This document shows positions 1 to 5,024 of a DNA stretch of 9,294 nucleotides, piece after piece. The first letter of the stretch is position 1. Each line of letters opens with the position of its first letter. This DNA is from Clostridiaceae bacterium. Lineage in GTDB: Bacteria > Bacillota > Clostridia > Lachnospirales > Lachnospiraceae. The stretch lies in contig CABIYE010000048.1 of the NCBI GenBank assembly GCA_902362865.1, positions 1 to 9,294 of the forward strand. The letters run 5' to 3'. The notes beneath the pieces are model-generated. The model searched no databases, was not told the origin of the DNA, and saw only the letters and a list, made by a program, of their open reading frames with translations. Both the position numbers and the translations under genes were made by a program.

Positions 1-9
1 GTATTGTTC

Positions 10-39
10 TTGAATGATAGTAAGTAAATAGAGTATAAT
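10..39 (+). promoter_or_regulatory. Possible sigma-A promoter for the SLH gene
   Basis: A TTGAAT (10-15) is followed after 18 bases by a perfect TATAAT (34-39). It is the best promoter match upstream of the SLH protein gene and would give a leader of about 180 bases containing the G8 tract and a palindrome. The -35 matches consensus at only four of six positions, and the region is AT-rich, so a chance match is possible. Confidence 0.35.
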
Positions 40-101
40 GTTATCCATAAGCAATGATTTACCTTTCGTATTTTGTTTTTGTGGCGATTACATTATATAC
101 G

Positions 102-127
102 AAAAAAGGGGGGGGCATTGCTTTTTT
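102..127. repeat. A6-G8 homopolymer tract and small hairpin in the SLH leader
   Basis: Six A (102-107) are followed directly by eight G (108-115). The A6-G block can pair with C-T6 at 121-127 around a G-rich loop. The same stretch also carries CATTGCTT (116-123), the reverse complement of AAGCAATG at 49-56. An eight-base G run is unusual in such AT-rich DNA and is a typical slippage-prone tract. It lies about 110 bases before the start codon of a surface protein, so length changes could alter expression. That role is inference. Confidence 0.5.
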
Positions 128-180
128 ATTTGCAAAAGTGATGAATGCCTTGAAAATATAAGGTTTTAAAGAAAAATAGG

Positions 181-198
181 ACTGTAAAACTTTACAGT
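181..198. promoter_or_regulatory. Perfect palindrome (operator-like) before the SLH gene
   Basis: ACTGTAAA, two spacer bases, then TTTACAGT form an exact 8-bp inverted repeat. It ends about 14 bases upstream of the purine-rich ribosome binding site (around 211-217) of the SLH gene. Its symmetry and size suit a dimeric repressor operator, and the stem could also form in the mRNA leader. No cognate regulator can be named. Confidence 0.4.
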
Positions 199-224
199 AC
201 CTTCTATAGTGAAGGGGGATTTTT

Positions 225-1358
225 ATGAAAAGAAAAATTGGACTGCTGTTTGTTATAATGGCGTGGAGTTTTTCTGTTATTGCTGTCTCGGCGGCAAGTT
301 ATGCAGACGTAAACGAAGGTGACTGGTATGAGCCATATGTGCAGGATGTGTCAGAAAAAGGATTGATGACCGGGTATGAGAATGGCTATTTCGGACCGGC
401 TGATGAGCTTACCAGAGGACAGTTTGCAACGATCATCTGGAGAATGGAAGGTGCGCAGGCTGTTGTATATGACGGAAAATATCCTGATGTGTCGGCAGGA
501 GATTTCTATGCACAGGCAGCTAAATGGGCGGGAGACAACGGAATTATCACAGGCTATGACAGCGGTTATTTTGGCGGGAATGACAGTATTACCCGTGAGC
601 AGGTAGCGACGATTCTTTCGCGATATGCGAATAAGACGGGAAAAGAAGTGACAAAAGGAAATATTTATGAATTTCCGGATGGAAATTCAGTATCTGCTTT
701 TGCAAAAGACGGTGTGGCGGACGCAATTGGCAGCGGATGGATTATGGGGGACAATGGACTGATCAATCCGCAGGGAAAGGTAAACAGAGCGGTAGCGGCA
801 ACTATGATTTCAAGATATGCAGCAGGTTCTGAGATGAGTAATCCTTCTGAGCCGGAAACTCCTTCCGAACCGGAGGCGGGAAGCCGCCTGAATCCGTTGT
901 CTGCTTATGATGCGTATACGACGGATATATACAGCTACGGAGTATATTTGGGAAAATTTGAGATACAGCTTCTGGACTATAAGGACGGACAGGAAGCGTG
1001 GGAATATGTTTCTCAAAATGAATACAATAGTGTGCCGGGAGAATCGCAGGAATATATCTATGTGAAATATAAGATCACTTATCTGTCAGGAAGAGACGAA
1101 GTTGAGGCAACAGATGTTATAAATTATTATTCAGGGTTTTTTAATAGCGAAGCCAACTATCAATTGGATAATATAGACTGGGCTTATGACTTTGAGGATG
1201 TGGACGGCATGGTCAATGTATCGCTCTATCCGGGCGGAAGTGCCACCTGCTCTGCTGCTATTTTAGTAAAGACCGGAAATACTCCGATTACTTATCGGCT
1301 TGAAACCGGAAAGTCAGATTTCAACAGAACATTTACCTGGTTTACAACGAAAAAATAA
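225..1358 (+). CDS. Secreted SLH-domain protein with C-terminal beta-rich domain
   Basis: The product (377 residues) is predicted to be secreted and held on the cell wall by S-layer homology domains, which bind pyruvylated wall polymers in Firmicutes. Residues 1-24 form a signal peptide: MKRK, a hydrophobic core, then AVSAA as the likely cleavage region. Three SLH repeats follow at about 25-75, 85-137 and 148-200, each with the typical FxDV/YPDV-like opening, a GxxxGY..GxFGPxxxxTRxQ-like middle and an A..I.SRYA end. A Pro/Ser/Glu linker (205-219, PSEPETPSEPE) leads to a 160-residue domain with alternating hydrophobic strands and conserved-looking YIYVKYKI. This recalls DUF4352-like immunoglobulin-type extracellular domains, but that match is only by appearance. 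The ATG has a strong AGGGGG site about 8 bases upstream. It appears monocistronic. Its ligand or enzymatic role is unknown; no catalytic motif is visible. Confidence 0.9.
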   Translation: MKRKIGLLFVIMAWSFSVIAVSAASYADVNEGDWYEPYVQDVSEKGLMTGYENGYFGPADELTRGQFATIIWRMEGAQAVVYDGKYPDVSAGDFYAQAAKWAGDNGIITGYDSGYFGGNDSITREQVATILSRYANKTGKEVTKGNIYEFPDGNSVSAFAKDGVADAIGSGWIMGDNGLINPQGKVNRAVAATMISRYAAGSEMSNPSEPETPSEPEAGSRLNPLSAYDAYTTDIYSYGVYLGKFEIQLLDYKDGQEAWEYVSQNEYNSVPGESQEYIYVKYKITYLSGRDEVEATDVINYYSGFFNSEANYQLDNIDWAYDFEDVDGMVNVSLYPGGSATCSAAILVKTGNTPITYRLETGKSDFNRTFTWFTTKK

Positions 1359-1428
1359 CAAATAAAAGTGAGTAATTATTGAAATTATTTATATATTTAT
1401 AGAATAAATATTGACAGAATCCAAAAGA

Positions 1429-1458
1429 TTGCCAGAATATTTGATTCCAAAGTATAAT
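1429..1458 (+). promoter_or_regulatory. Promoter of the glycine riboswitch
   Basis: TTGCCA (1429-1434), an 18-base spacer and a perfect TATAAT (1453-1458) form a near-consensus sigma-A promoter. Initiation would fall near 1465, immediately before the riboswitch leader. It indicates that the riboswitch is still transcribed from its own start and is not merely read through from the SLH gene. Confidence 0.6.
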
Positions 1459-1469
1459 GAATAAGAATT

Positions 1470-1604
1470 AAAGAGAGACAATCGGTTGATGAATTTGAGA
1501 GAGACTTTTGTATGGAATAAGCAAAAGCGCCGAAGGGGCAAGGGTCAAGGAATACTTGAAACTCTCAGGCAAAAGGAATCGAATTCGGACGGCACTCTGG
1601 AGAA
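1470..1604 (+). promoter_or_regulatory. Glycine riboswitch (gcvT motif), orphan
   Basis: The sequence carries the hallmark core of a glycine aptamer: GCGCCGAAGGGGCAA (1527-1541), a variable stem CAAG-gaata-CTTG (1547-1559), AAACTCTCAGGCAAAAGGA (1559-1577), CGGAC (1586-1590) and the closing CTCTGGAGA (1595-1603), which can pair with GAGAGA upstream (1499-1504). Only one full aptamer is seen; the short purine-rich leader 1470-1495 may be a vestigial partner ('ghost' aptamer). In Firmicutes this class switches on glycine cleavage (gcvT) genes or sodium:alanine/glycine symporters. Here an intrinsic terminator follows at once, but no plus-strand gene lies downstream: the next coding sequence is on the other strand. 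The aptamer itself looks undamaged. Confidence 0.88.
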
Positions 1605-1610
1605 ATGCGA

Positions 1611-1659
1611 CAGGGAAAGAGAAATATCCGTTATGGATTTTTCTGTTTCCCTGTTTTTT
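1611..1659 (+). terminator. Intrinsic terminator of the glycine riboswitch
   Basis: CAGGGAAA (1611-1618) pairs exactly with TTTCCCTG (1646-1653), the stem continues imperfectly inward through AGAAATATCC and GGATTTTTCT, and six T follow (1654-1659). Its position 7 bases after the aptamer is that of the expression platform, so glycine binding would be expected to control formation of this stem. Confidence 0.8.
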
Positions 1660-1697
1660 ATAATATAGGAAAGTTCTTCCTTTCCTATATTATAAAA
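1656..1697. repeat. 18-bp perfect inverted repeat overlapping the terminator T-tract
   Basis: TTTTATAATATAGGAAAG (1656-1673) is exactly mirrored by CTTTCCTATATTATAAAA (1680-1697) with a 6-base loop. The left arm starts inside the T-tract of the riboswitch terminator. It is not followed by a T-run on either strand, so it is not a standard terminator. Directly after it comes a GC-rich block (CGCTCCGCGGGATGCGCAC). It may be a dispersed palindromic element or an end left by an insertion. Confidence 0.8.
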
Positions 1698-1718
1698 CGC
1701 TCCGCGGGATGCGCACGA

Positions 1719-1859
1719 TGTTGTTGTCCAGCAAATTAAATGATGCTTCAATCGTCACATTATATTAAGCTGTTTCGAGAGGGTGTGTGGATCTTGAGCA
1801 GATTATTAACGGCTGATTATGCAAATTATCTTTTGCTGAAAATCCCCCATGCAAATTAA
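1719..1859. mobile_element. Probable transposon end with repeated GCAAATTA-type sites
   Basis: Four related 9-mers occur in the same orientation: GCAAATTAA (1731-1739), GCAGATTAT (1798-1806), GCAAATTAT (1821-1829) and GCAAATTAA (1851-1859). They sit directly behind the 3' end of a transposition-ATPase fragment (minus-strand gene at 1879-2400). Mu/Tn7/Tn552-like elements that use such an ATPase carry several transposase-binding repeats at their ends, so this is best read as that element's terminus. A plausible tip is the TGTTGTTG at 1719-1726. The exact boundary and target duplication cannot be fixed without a second copy. Confidence 0.45.
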
Positions 1860-1875
1860 TTTCATGAGGGATTTT
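1839..1875 (-). terminator. Hairpin downstream of the chimeric ATPase gene
   Basis: AAAATCCC (1839-1846) pairs with GGGATTTT (1868-1875), and ATG/CAT extend the stem inward past mismatches. Its U-rich stem ends allow termination in either direction. It lies 4 bases beyond the stop codon of the minus-strand ORF at 1879-2400. One of the GCAAATTA repeats forms the loop. Confidence 0.5.
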
Positions 1876-1878
1876 AAA

Positions 1879-2400
1879 TCAACCGAGTTCGCAGTCATTA
1901 ATGGCTTGCATTACGGCATCAGTATTGATGATATTTAAGTTGCTGCTGTTGCCGATCAACAAGCTTGCGTTGCACAGTTTGTTGATGATACGGGGAGTTC
2001 CGTCAGCGGCATTTAATACTGCTTCTATGGCGGCATCTTCAAAGACAGTTTGTGTGCAGCCAGCGCCTTTCAGCTTTGCGTGTATGTAGGCGCGCCCTTC
2101 TTCTTTTGTCATGCCATCAAGGTTATAATTCATGACAATGCGTTGGCGTAGCGGCTCATGAATGCCCAGACGCAGGGAATTGTTGAGGGACGGAAGTCCT
2201 GCAAGGAGAATGACTGCCCTGTCTCTGGAATCCATATGTAAATTTTCTACATTGATTAAAGTTTCTTGCTTACATTTAGGGCAAAACAACGGAAATTTTT
2301 TCATTTCCGTATCAAATCGTATTTTAATACGGGTTTTATTTTTACATATAGGACAATACACCCATTGGATTTCGATTTCATACACCTCCTTGAATTTCAT
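1879..2400 (-). CDS. Chimeric ORF: Cys-rich KTR zinc ribbon fused to ExeA/TniB-like ATPase C-terminus
   Basis: The 173-residue product has two unrelated parts. Residues about 13-55 match the cysteine-rich KTR family of Firmicutes conjugative elements: W-V-x-CPIC (C16, C19), NKTRIKIR, FPLFCPKC (C40, C43), ETLINV. These four cysteines would bind zinc. From about residue 56 on (DSRDRAVILLAGLP, then NNSLRLGIHEPLRQRI, GMTKEEGRAYI, GTPRIINKLCNASL, and a closing INDCELG) it reads as the C-terminal half of an ExeA/TniB-like AAA ATPase that assists DDE transposases. The Walker A half is absent, so ATPase activity is not expected. No ribosome binding site fits the ATG at 2400; a good AAGGAGG lies inside the ORF (2391-2385), followed by an ATG (2381-2379) that is one base out of frame with the KTR part. 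The native start therefore seems lost by a one-base change, and expression is doubtful. The join is near 2233. Confidence 0.75.
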   Translation of the reverse strand: MKFKEVYEIEIQWVYCPICKNKTRIKIRFDTEMKKFPLFCPKCKQETLINVENLHMDSRDRAVILLAGLPSLNNSLRLGIHEPLRQRIVMNYNLDGMTKEEGRAYIHAKLKGAGCTQTVFEDAAIEAVLNAADGTPRIINKLCNASLLIGNSSNLNIINTDAVMQAINDCELG

Positions 2401-2437
2401 CTAAGTAGAAATAGGAATTTACTCCTTTCGATAAAGT

Positions 2438-2469
2438 AACAGAAAATGAGCCGCCAGTTGTCAGGCGGC
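2438..2469 (-). terminator. Terminator after the DUF6485-like gene
   Basis: On the minus strand GCCGCC (2469-2464) pairs with GGCGGC (2455-2450) around an 8-base loop and is followed by the T-rich TCATTTTCTGTT. It lies about 20 bases beyond the stop codon of the gene at 2491-2721 and would end the GlcG-like / DUF6485-like transcript. Confidence 0.65.
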
Positions 2470-2490
2470 CCAAATGCTATATTATATACC

Positions 2491-2721
2491 TTAATCTGAT
2501 ATTTTTGTTTTTGCCTTATTACCGCTGATTATTTCCGCAAAATCTTTGAATGAATCGCCCGTTCTCTCTTCCGCATTTTCTATAAGATTAAAAAAGCAGT
2601 TCGGTATTTCTTTCTGATGTAAATTTTTACTAATACACGGAGCGCATCCTTTATTATGCTTTGTCGGGTGTAATGGACAATTTAAATTTTTACAGGTACA
2701 AAATTTACTGATATTTTCCAT
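2491..2721 (-). CDS. Small cysteine-rich protein, DUF6485-like
   Basis: The 76-residue product is dominated by an N-terminal cysteine/histidine cluster: C8, C10, C15, H18, H22, C26, C29 and C42, in the pattern CTC(x4)CPLHPTKHNKGCAPC ... EIPNCFF. I recall this pattern from DUF6485, a family of unknown function in anaerobic Firmicutes. The spacing suggests binding of zinc or an iron-sulphur cluster. The C-terminal third is polar and probably helical. It starts 21 bases after the stop codon of the GlcG-like gene on the same strand, and a terminator follows, so the two genes likely form an operon. The upstream ribosome binding site is weak (AAGAAAA), in keeping with translational coupling. No signal peptide or membrane segment is seen. 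The function is unknown. Confidence 0.75.
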   Translation of the reverse strand: MENISKFCTCKNLNCPLHPTKHNKGCAPCISKNLHQKEIPNCFFNLIENAEERTGDSFKDFAEIISGNKAKTKISD

Positions 2722-2742
2722 GATTTTCTTATTTTTGCTCTA

Positions 2743-3153
2743 TCAACAGGATAATTCATCGAATACAGACACTACATATTCTGCTATTTGACAATCCTGT
2801 TCTTCTGTTCCTCCTCCAACACCAATTCCACCTGCAATTTTCCCATTTACGAACAACGGATAACCTCCTGCAACAAGAGTGATTCGAGGGTCGTTTGTTT
2901 GAATTGCCATGAGCGCAGCCCCCTCTGCGGCAGCCGCTGCAACATCTTTTGTTTTACATTGCGTAACAGCGGATGTATACGCTTTTCCAGGTACAAGCGT
3001 AATGCTCAGCACCAATGCTTCTCCATATCTTCGATACACTCTCGGCAAACCATTTTCATCGCTTATCGCAAAGCTAATGTCTATACCGAGTTCCTTACTC
3101 TTTTCTTTTGCGGCAGCACACAACTTATCACATATTTCATCTGTTAAAATCAT
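2743..3153 (-). CDS. GlcG/HbpS family protein (DUF336)
   Basis: The 136-residue protein has the full length of the single-domain GlcG/HbpS (Haem_degrading, DUF336) family. The family signatures are LTDEICDKLCAAAKEKSKELG near the start, FAISDENG (28-35), PGKAYTSAVTQCKT (55-68), and the glycine-rich end GGYPLFVNGKIAGGIGVGGG (96-115) with TEEQDCQIAEY. Members are cytosolic; some bind haem or cobalamin-related ligands and many accompany glycolate, diol or glycerol utilisation genes, none of which is present here. It has a good ribosome binding site (CGGAGG, 9 bases before the ATG), lies downstream of the AraC regulator on the same strand, and is followed by the DUF6485-like gene. Local regulation by the AraC protein is plausible but inferred. 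The ligand cannot be told from sequence. Confidence 0.85.
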   Translation of the reverse strand: MILTDEICDKLCAAAKEKSKELGIDISFAISDENGLPRVYRRYGEALVLSITLVPGKAYTSAVTQCKTKDVAAAAAEGAALMAIQTNDPRITLVAGGYPLFVNGKIAGGIGVGGGTEEQDCQIAEYVVSVFDELSC

Positions 3154-3176
3154 TTAAAAAACCTCCGTACTAATAT

Positions 3177-3198
3177 TACGAAAAACTCTTTTTTCGTA
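3177..3198. promoter_or_regulatory. Perfect inverted repeat upstream of the GlcG-like gene
   Basis: TACGAAAAA (3177-3185) is mirrored exactly by TTTTTCGTA (3190-3198) with a 4-base loop. It lies 24 bases upstream of the GlcG-like start codon and 60 bases beyond the AraC stop codon. On the transcribed (minus) strand no T-run follows the stem, so an operator fits better than a terminator. A TATACT (minus strand) sits about 10 bases further upstream and could be a -10 box, with no clear -35. Confidence 0.45.
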
Positions 3199-3259
3199 TC
3201 ACGGATAGTATATCAGTAAGTTGTTCAATCACGCTTGCCTGTTTCTACAAAAAAATTGC

Positions 3260-4159
3260 TTATTTCTCCAAATGCTTTTTAATGTTCAAAATATCCTCTT
3301 TGGGTGCGGAACTAAAGATTTTACGATAATCTCGAATAAATTGTGATACACTTTCATATCCAACTTCAATAGATGCTTCTGTTACGTTCATATTATCATC
3401 CAACATTAACCGTCGTGCTTCTGTACAGCGCAGTCGTTTTTGACATTGTAAAGGTCCCATTCCTACAGCGCTCTTAAATTTTTGGTGAAATAAGGATACG
3501 CTCATATTTCTTTGCCCTGCCAAATTCTCTACGGTAAAAGAATCTCGGAAGTTTTCTTTAATCCAACTATTAGCTTCATATATTTCGTTTGCCTGTTGAA
3601 TATTTACGATACTTTGTATAAATTGTTTACCACAAGAACCGCAAAGAACGTAATAAATAATCTCTTGCAAAATATTTTTTCGCATAAATTCCGATGGAAT
3701 TACTCTATGTATTCCAGAAAGCAGTTTATAAACAGTTTCTATTACTGCTTCATCTGATATAACCATTTTTGATTTTTCCAGTTGCTCATTTATTATCTTT
3801 TCTATCAAATCGTTATCTAAGTTTAAAATAGTTGTTATAACATCATTTACTGTAATCTCAATAGAAAGTGCTAAAAAATCCTGCTGTTCTGAAAAGTTTA
3901 AAACTGTTCCCATTAATGGAGTATCTATTTGAGATACCGAATATTGTCCCGCCATATAGTCCATAATTCCCGATGGAGTATGAAGCCTAAGCATTCCGTC
4001 AATCACAATATATAAATATGGATTTTCAACCAATGGCATTTGTATTTTTTCTTCTGTAAACCGGTAAACTGTTACACCTAAAATACCTGTTGGGTTGCCT
4101 CCTTTTTCAAGAGTAAATTTCCTTATTTCTTTTTGCATTGTTTGGATGATTGTTTCCAT
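3260..4159 (-). CDS. AraC family transcriptional regulator
   Basis: The 299-residue protein has the normal length and two-part design of AraC regulators. Residues about 25-180 form an AraC_N-type cupin and helical sensor region (VTVYRFTEEKIQMPLVENPYLYIVIDG, later IYYVLCG). The C-terminal DNA-binding domain spans about 192-292, with the first helix-turn-helix at 209-229 (TVENLAGQRNMSVSLFHQKFK) and the second at 257-281 (NVTEASIEVGYESVSQFIRDYRKIF), ending in the usual ...APKEDI. It presumably responds to a small molecule. The ribosome binding site is modest (GGTGG). Genes of this subfamily often sit next to a single enzyme or redox gene they control; here the GlcG-like gene follows 106 bases downstream on the same strand. 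Nothing in it looks damaged. Confidence 0.92.
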   Translation of the reverse strand: METIIQTMQKEIRKFTLEKGGNPTGILGVTVYRFTEEKIQMPLVENPYLYIVIDGMLRLHTPSGIMDYMAGQYSVSQIDTPLMGTVLNFSEQQDFLALSIEITVNDVITTILNLDNDLIEKIINEQLEKSKMVISDEAVIETVYKLLSGIHRVIPSEFMRKNILQEIIYYVLCGSCGKQFIQSIVNIQQANEIYEANSWIKENFRDSFTVENLAGQRNMSVSLFHQKFKSAVGMGPLQCQKRLRCTEARRLMLDDNMNVTEASIEVGYESVSQFIRDYRKIFSSAPKEDILNIKKHLEK

Positions 4160-4195
4160 TTAATATCCACCACACAAGTCTAATTAATTTCAAAT

Positions 4196-4231
4196 ATTAT
4201 AACATGGATATTTAAGCATTTCCATACATGG
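4196..4231 (-). promoter_or_regulatory. Candidate promoter/operator of the AraC gene
   Basis: A perfect TATAAT lies on the minus strand at 4201-4196, about 37 bases before the AraC start codon. Behind it are two ACATGG copies (4202-4207, 4226-4231), and ATGGA (4204-4208) mirrored by TCCAT (4221-4225). Repeats overlapping the -35 region suit autoregulation by the AraC protein, but the -35 itself is poor. Confidence 0.35.
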
Positions 4232-4264
4232 TAATGCAAATAAAGTGGCTGAAAAATGAAATTT

Positions 4265-4298
4265 TAAATTCCACCGTCCGCTTATGCGGTGGAATTTA
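4265..4298. repeat. Strong hairpin, 12-bp perfect stem
   Basis: TAAATTCCACCG (4265-4276) is exactly complementary to CGGTGGAATTTA (4287-4298); an alternative CCGC/GCGG pairing lies inside the loop. It stands between the divergent AraC gene and the broken gene starting at 4382. There is no T-run of note after it, so termination is uncertain. Such hairpins also mark the ends of single-strand transposing elements (IS200/IS605 type), but no transposase is nearby. Confidence 0.6.
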
Positions 4299-4381
4299 CT
4301 CTCGCACAGTTGATATTTACTCTTTCATATAAAAGTGGTATTGTTATCTCTCCTTCTGACAGCAGTAGAAGGAGGACAATT

Positions 4382-4666
4382 ATGAGTAAATATATTCTTG
4401 GTAATCAAAAACATCTTATTGACATAGTCCAATTACATCAGAAAGCCTATGAGATTTATTTACCATTGGTTGAAGATGTGTGCAGCAGAGGCGTGTCGGA
4501 AGATGAATTAGCACATTTGTTTGATTATTTACTGGATTTTGCTTGTGATGAGAAAATACTGGGTTTGTATAAAAGAATGTGTAGAAGGTATTTGTATATA
4601 TCCTGGTTGTGTTAAGAGTTATATTGAGGCATATCGGGAAATGTGGGAGGATGAAGTAGAAAGGTT
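4382..4666 (+). pseudogene. Frameshifted gene for a small acidic helical protein (family unknown)
   Basis: The reading frame begins at an ATG preceded at the right distance by AGAAGGAGGACA, a very strong ribosome binding site. It encodes MSKYILGNQKHLIDIVQLHQ and continues helical and acidic to ...CDEKILGLYKRMCRRYLY, then hits a stop at 4613-4615 after six aberrant residues (ISWLC). The neighbouring frame takes over at once with IYPGCVKSYIEAYREMWEDE, which continues the same kind of sequence (+1 shift near 4590-4605). The intact protein would have been about 95-100 residues. I do not recognise the family. It directly precedes, and may overlap, the broken KilA-N gene, so the pair was probably cargo of a mobile element. 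It could instead be two short real proteins, but the matching character of both halves argues for a frameshift. Confidence 0.7.
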
Positions 4667-4875
4667 ATGGCGAAGATTGTTAAGGAAACTATCCATACAA
4701 AAGGTATTGATATTGGCATCTATACTACGAATTTTGAAAATGAATTTATTTCATTAACAGATATTGTCGAAATGAGGACGACCCACGATTTGTGATTCAA
4801 AACTGGATGCGCAATCGTAACACAATCGAATTTTTAGGCGTTTGGGAAGAATTGCATTGCCTATTTATGATATAG
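4667..4875 (+). pseudogene. KilA-N domain protein, frameshifted and truncated
   Basis: From the ATG at 4667 the sequence reads MAKIVKETIHTKGIDIGIYT, then TNFENEFISLTDIVEM, a typical start of Firmicutes KilA-N domain proteins (DNA-binding, common in phages and mobile elements). That frame stops at 4793-4795. The next frame, open from about 4774, continues with EDDPRFVIQNWMRNRNTIEF, then LGVWEEL, which is the following part of the same domain, and ends at a TAG (4873-4875). The expected rest of the domain and the C-terminal half are missing. The break near 4772-4780 is a one-base deletion or two-base insertion. The product would not be functional. Identification rests on the motif string ISLTDI ... 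W.RNRNTIEFLG.WE. Confidence 0.8.
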
Positions 4876-4939
4876 ATACTTTTTTATAACTGGTAATACC
4901 GTCGAGTGCGTTGTATTGATGTCACGGGTTACGAAATAG
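4871..4939 (+). pseudogene. Possible C-terminal scar of an RNA/DNA methyltransferase
   Basis: Directly after the KilA-N remnant a third frame reads ...ITGNTVECVVLMSRVTK and stops at 4937-4939. The string VECVVLMSRV resembles the very C-terminus of RumA/RlmD-type uracil methyltransferases (H-VE-x-VVLM...). It is followed 33 bases later by a strong terminator, as a real gene end would be. At 15-17 residues the match is short and could be chance. If right, a deletion has joined the KilA-N gene to the tail of a methyltransferase gene. Confidence 0.35.
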
Positions 4940-4971
4940 CGAACTGAAAAAGTGTAAAAAACAAGGGATTT

Positions 4972-5019
4972 CCGGGAGTCGGGACTGTTTGGACAACGGT
5001 TCCGGCTCTCGGCTTTTTT
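4972..5019 (+). terminator. Strong intrinsic terminator with no intact gene upstream
   Basis: CCGGGAGTCGGGAC (4972-4985) pairs with GTTCCGGCTCTCGG (4999-5012) through about 14 positions, mostly Watson-Crick with some G-U, and is followed by C and six T (5014-5019). It is the strongest plus-strand terminator in the window, but everything upstream of it on that strand is broken. It supports the view that a complete gene once ended near 4939. Confidence 0.8.
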
Positions 5020-5024
5020 GCATT

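Noticed and set aside
1486..1668. A 60-codon plus-strand frame and an overlapping 68-codon minus-strand frame (1545-1751)
   Set aside because: Both lie on the glycine riboswitch, its terminator and the inverted repeat; the RNA structure explains the sequence and neither frame has a ribosome binding site or protein-like composition.
3177..3198. Intrinsic terminator of the AraC gene
   Set aside because: The stem is A/T only apart from CG pairs and has no following T-run on the minus strand, and it lies close to the next gene's start, so an operator fits better.
4289..4381. Upstream extension of the 4382 gene to an ATG at 4289
   Set aside because: The extension runs out of the 4265-4298 hairpin and has no ribosome binding site, whereas the ATG at 4382 follows AGAAGGAGG at the right distance.
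4265..5019. A toxin-antitoxin or phage-defence module
   Set aside because: The KilA-N remnant and strong hairpins first suggested one, but both genes are frameshifted and no toxin, nuclease or defence enzyme motif is present.
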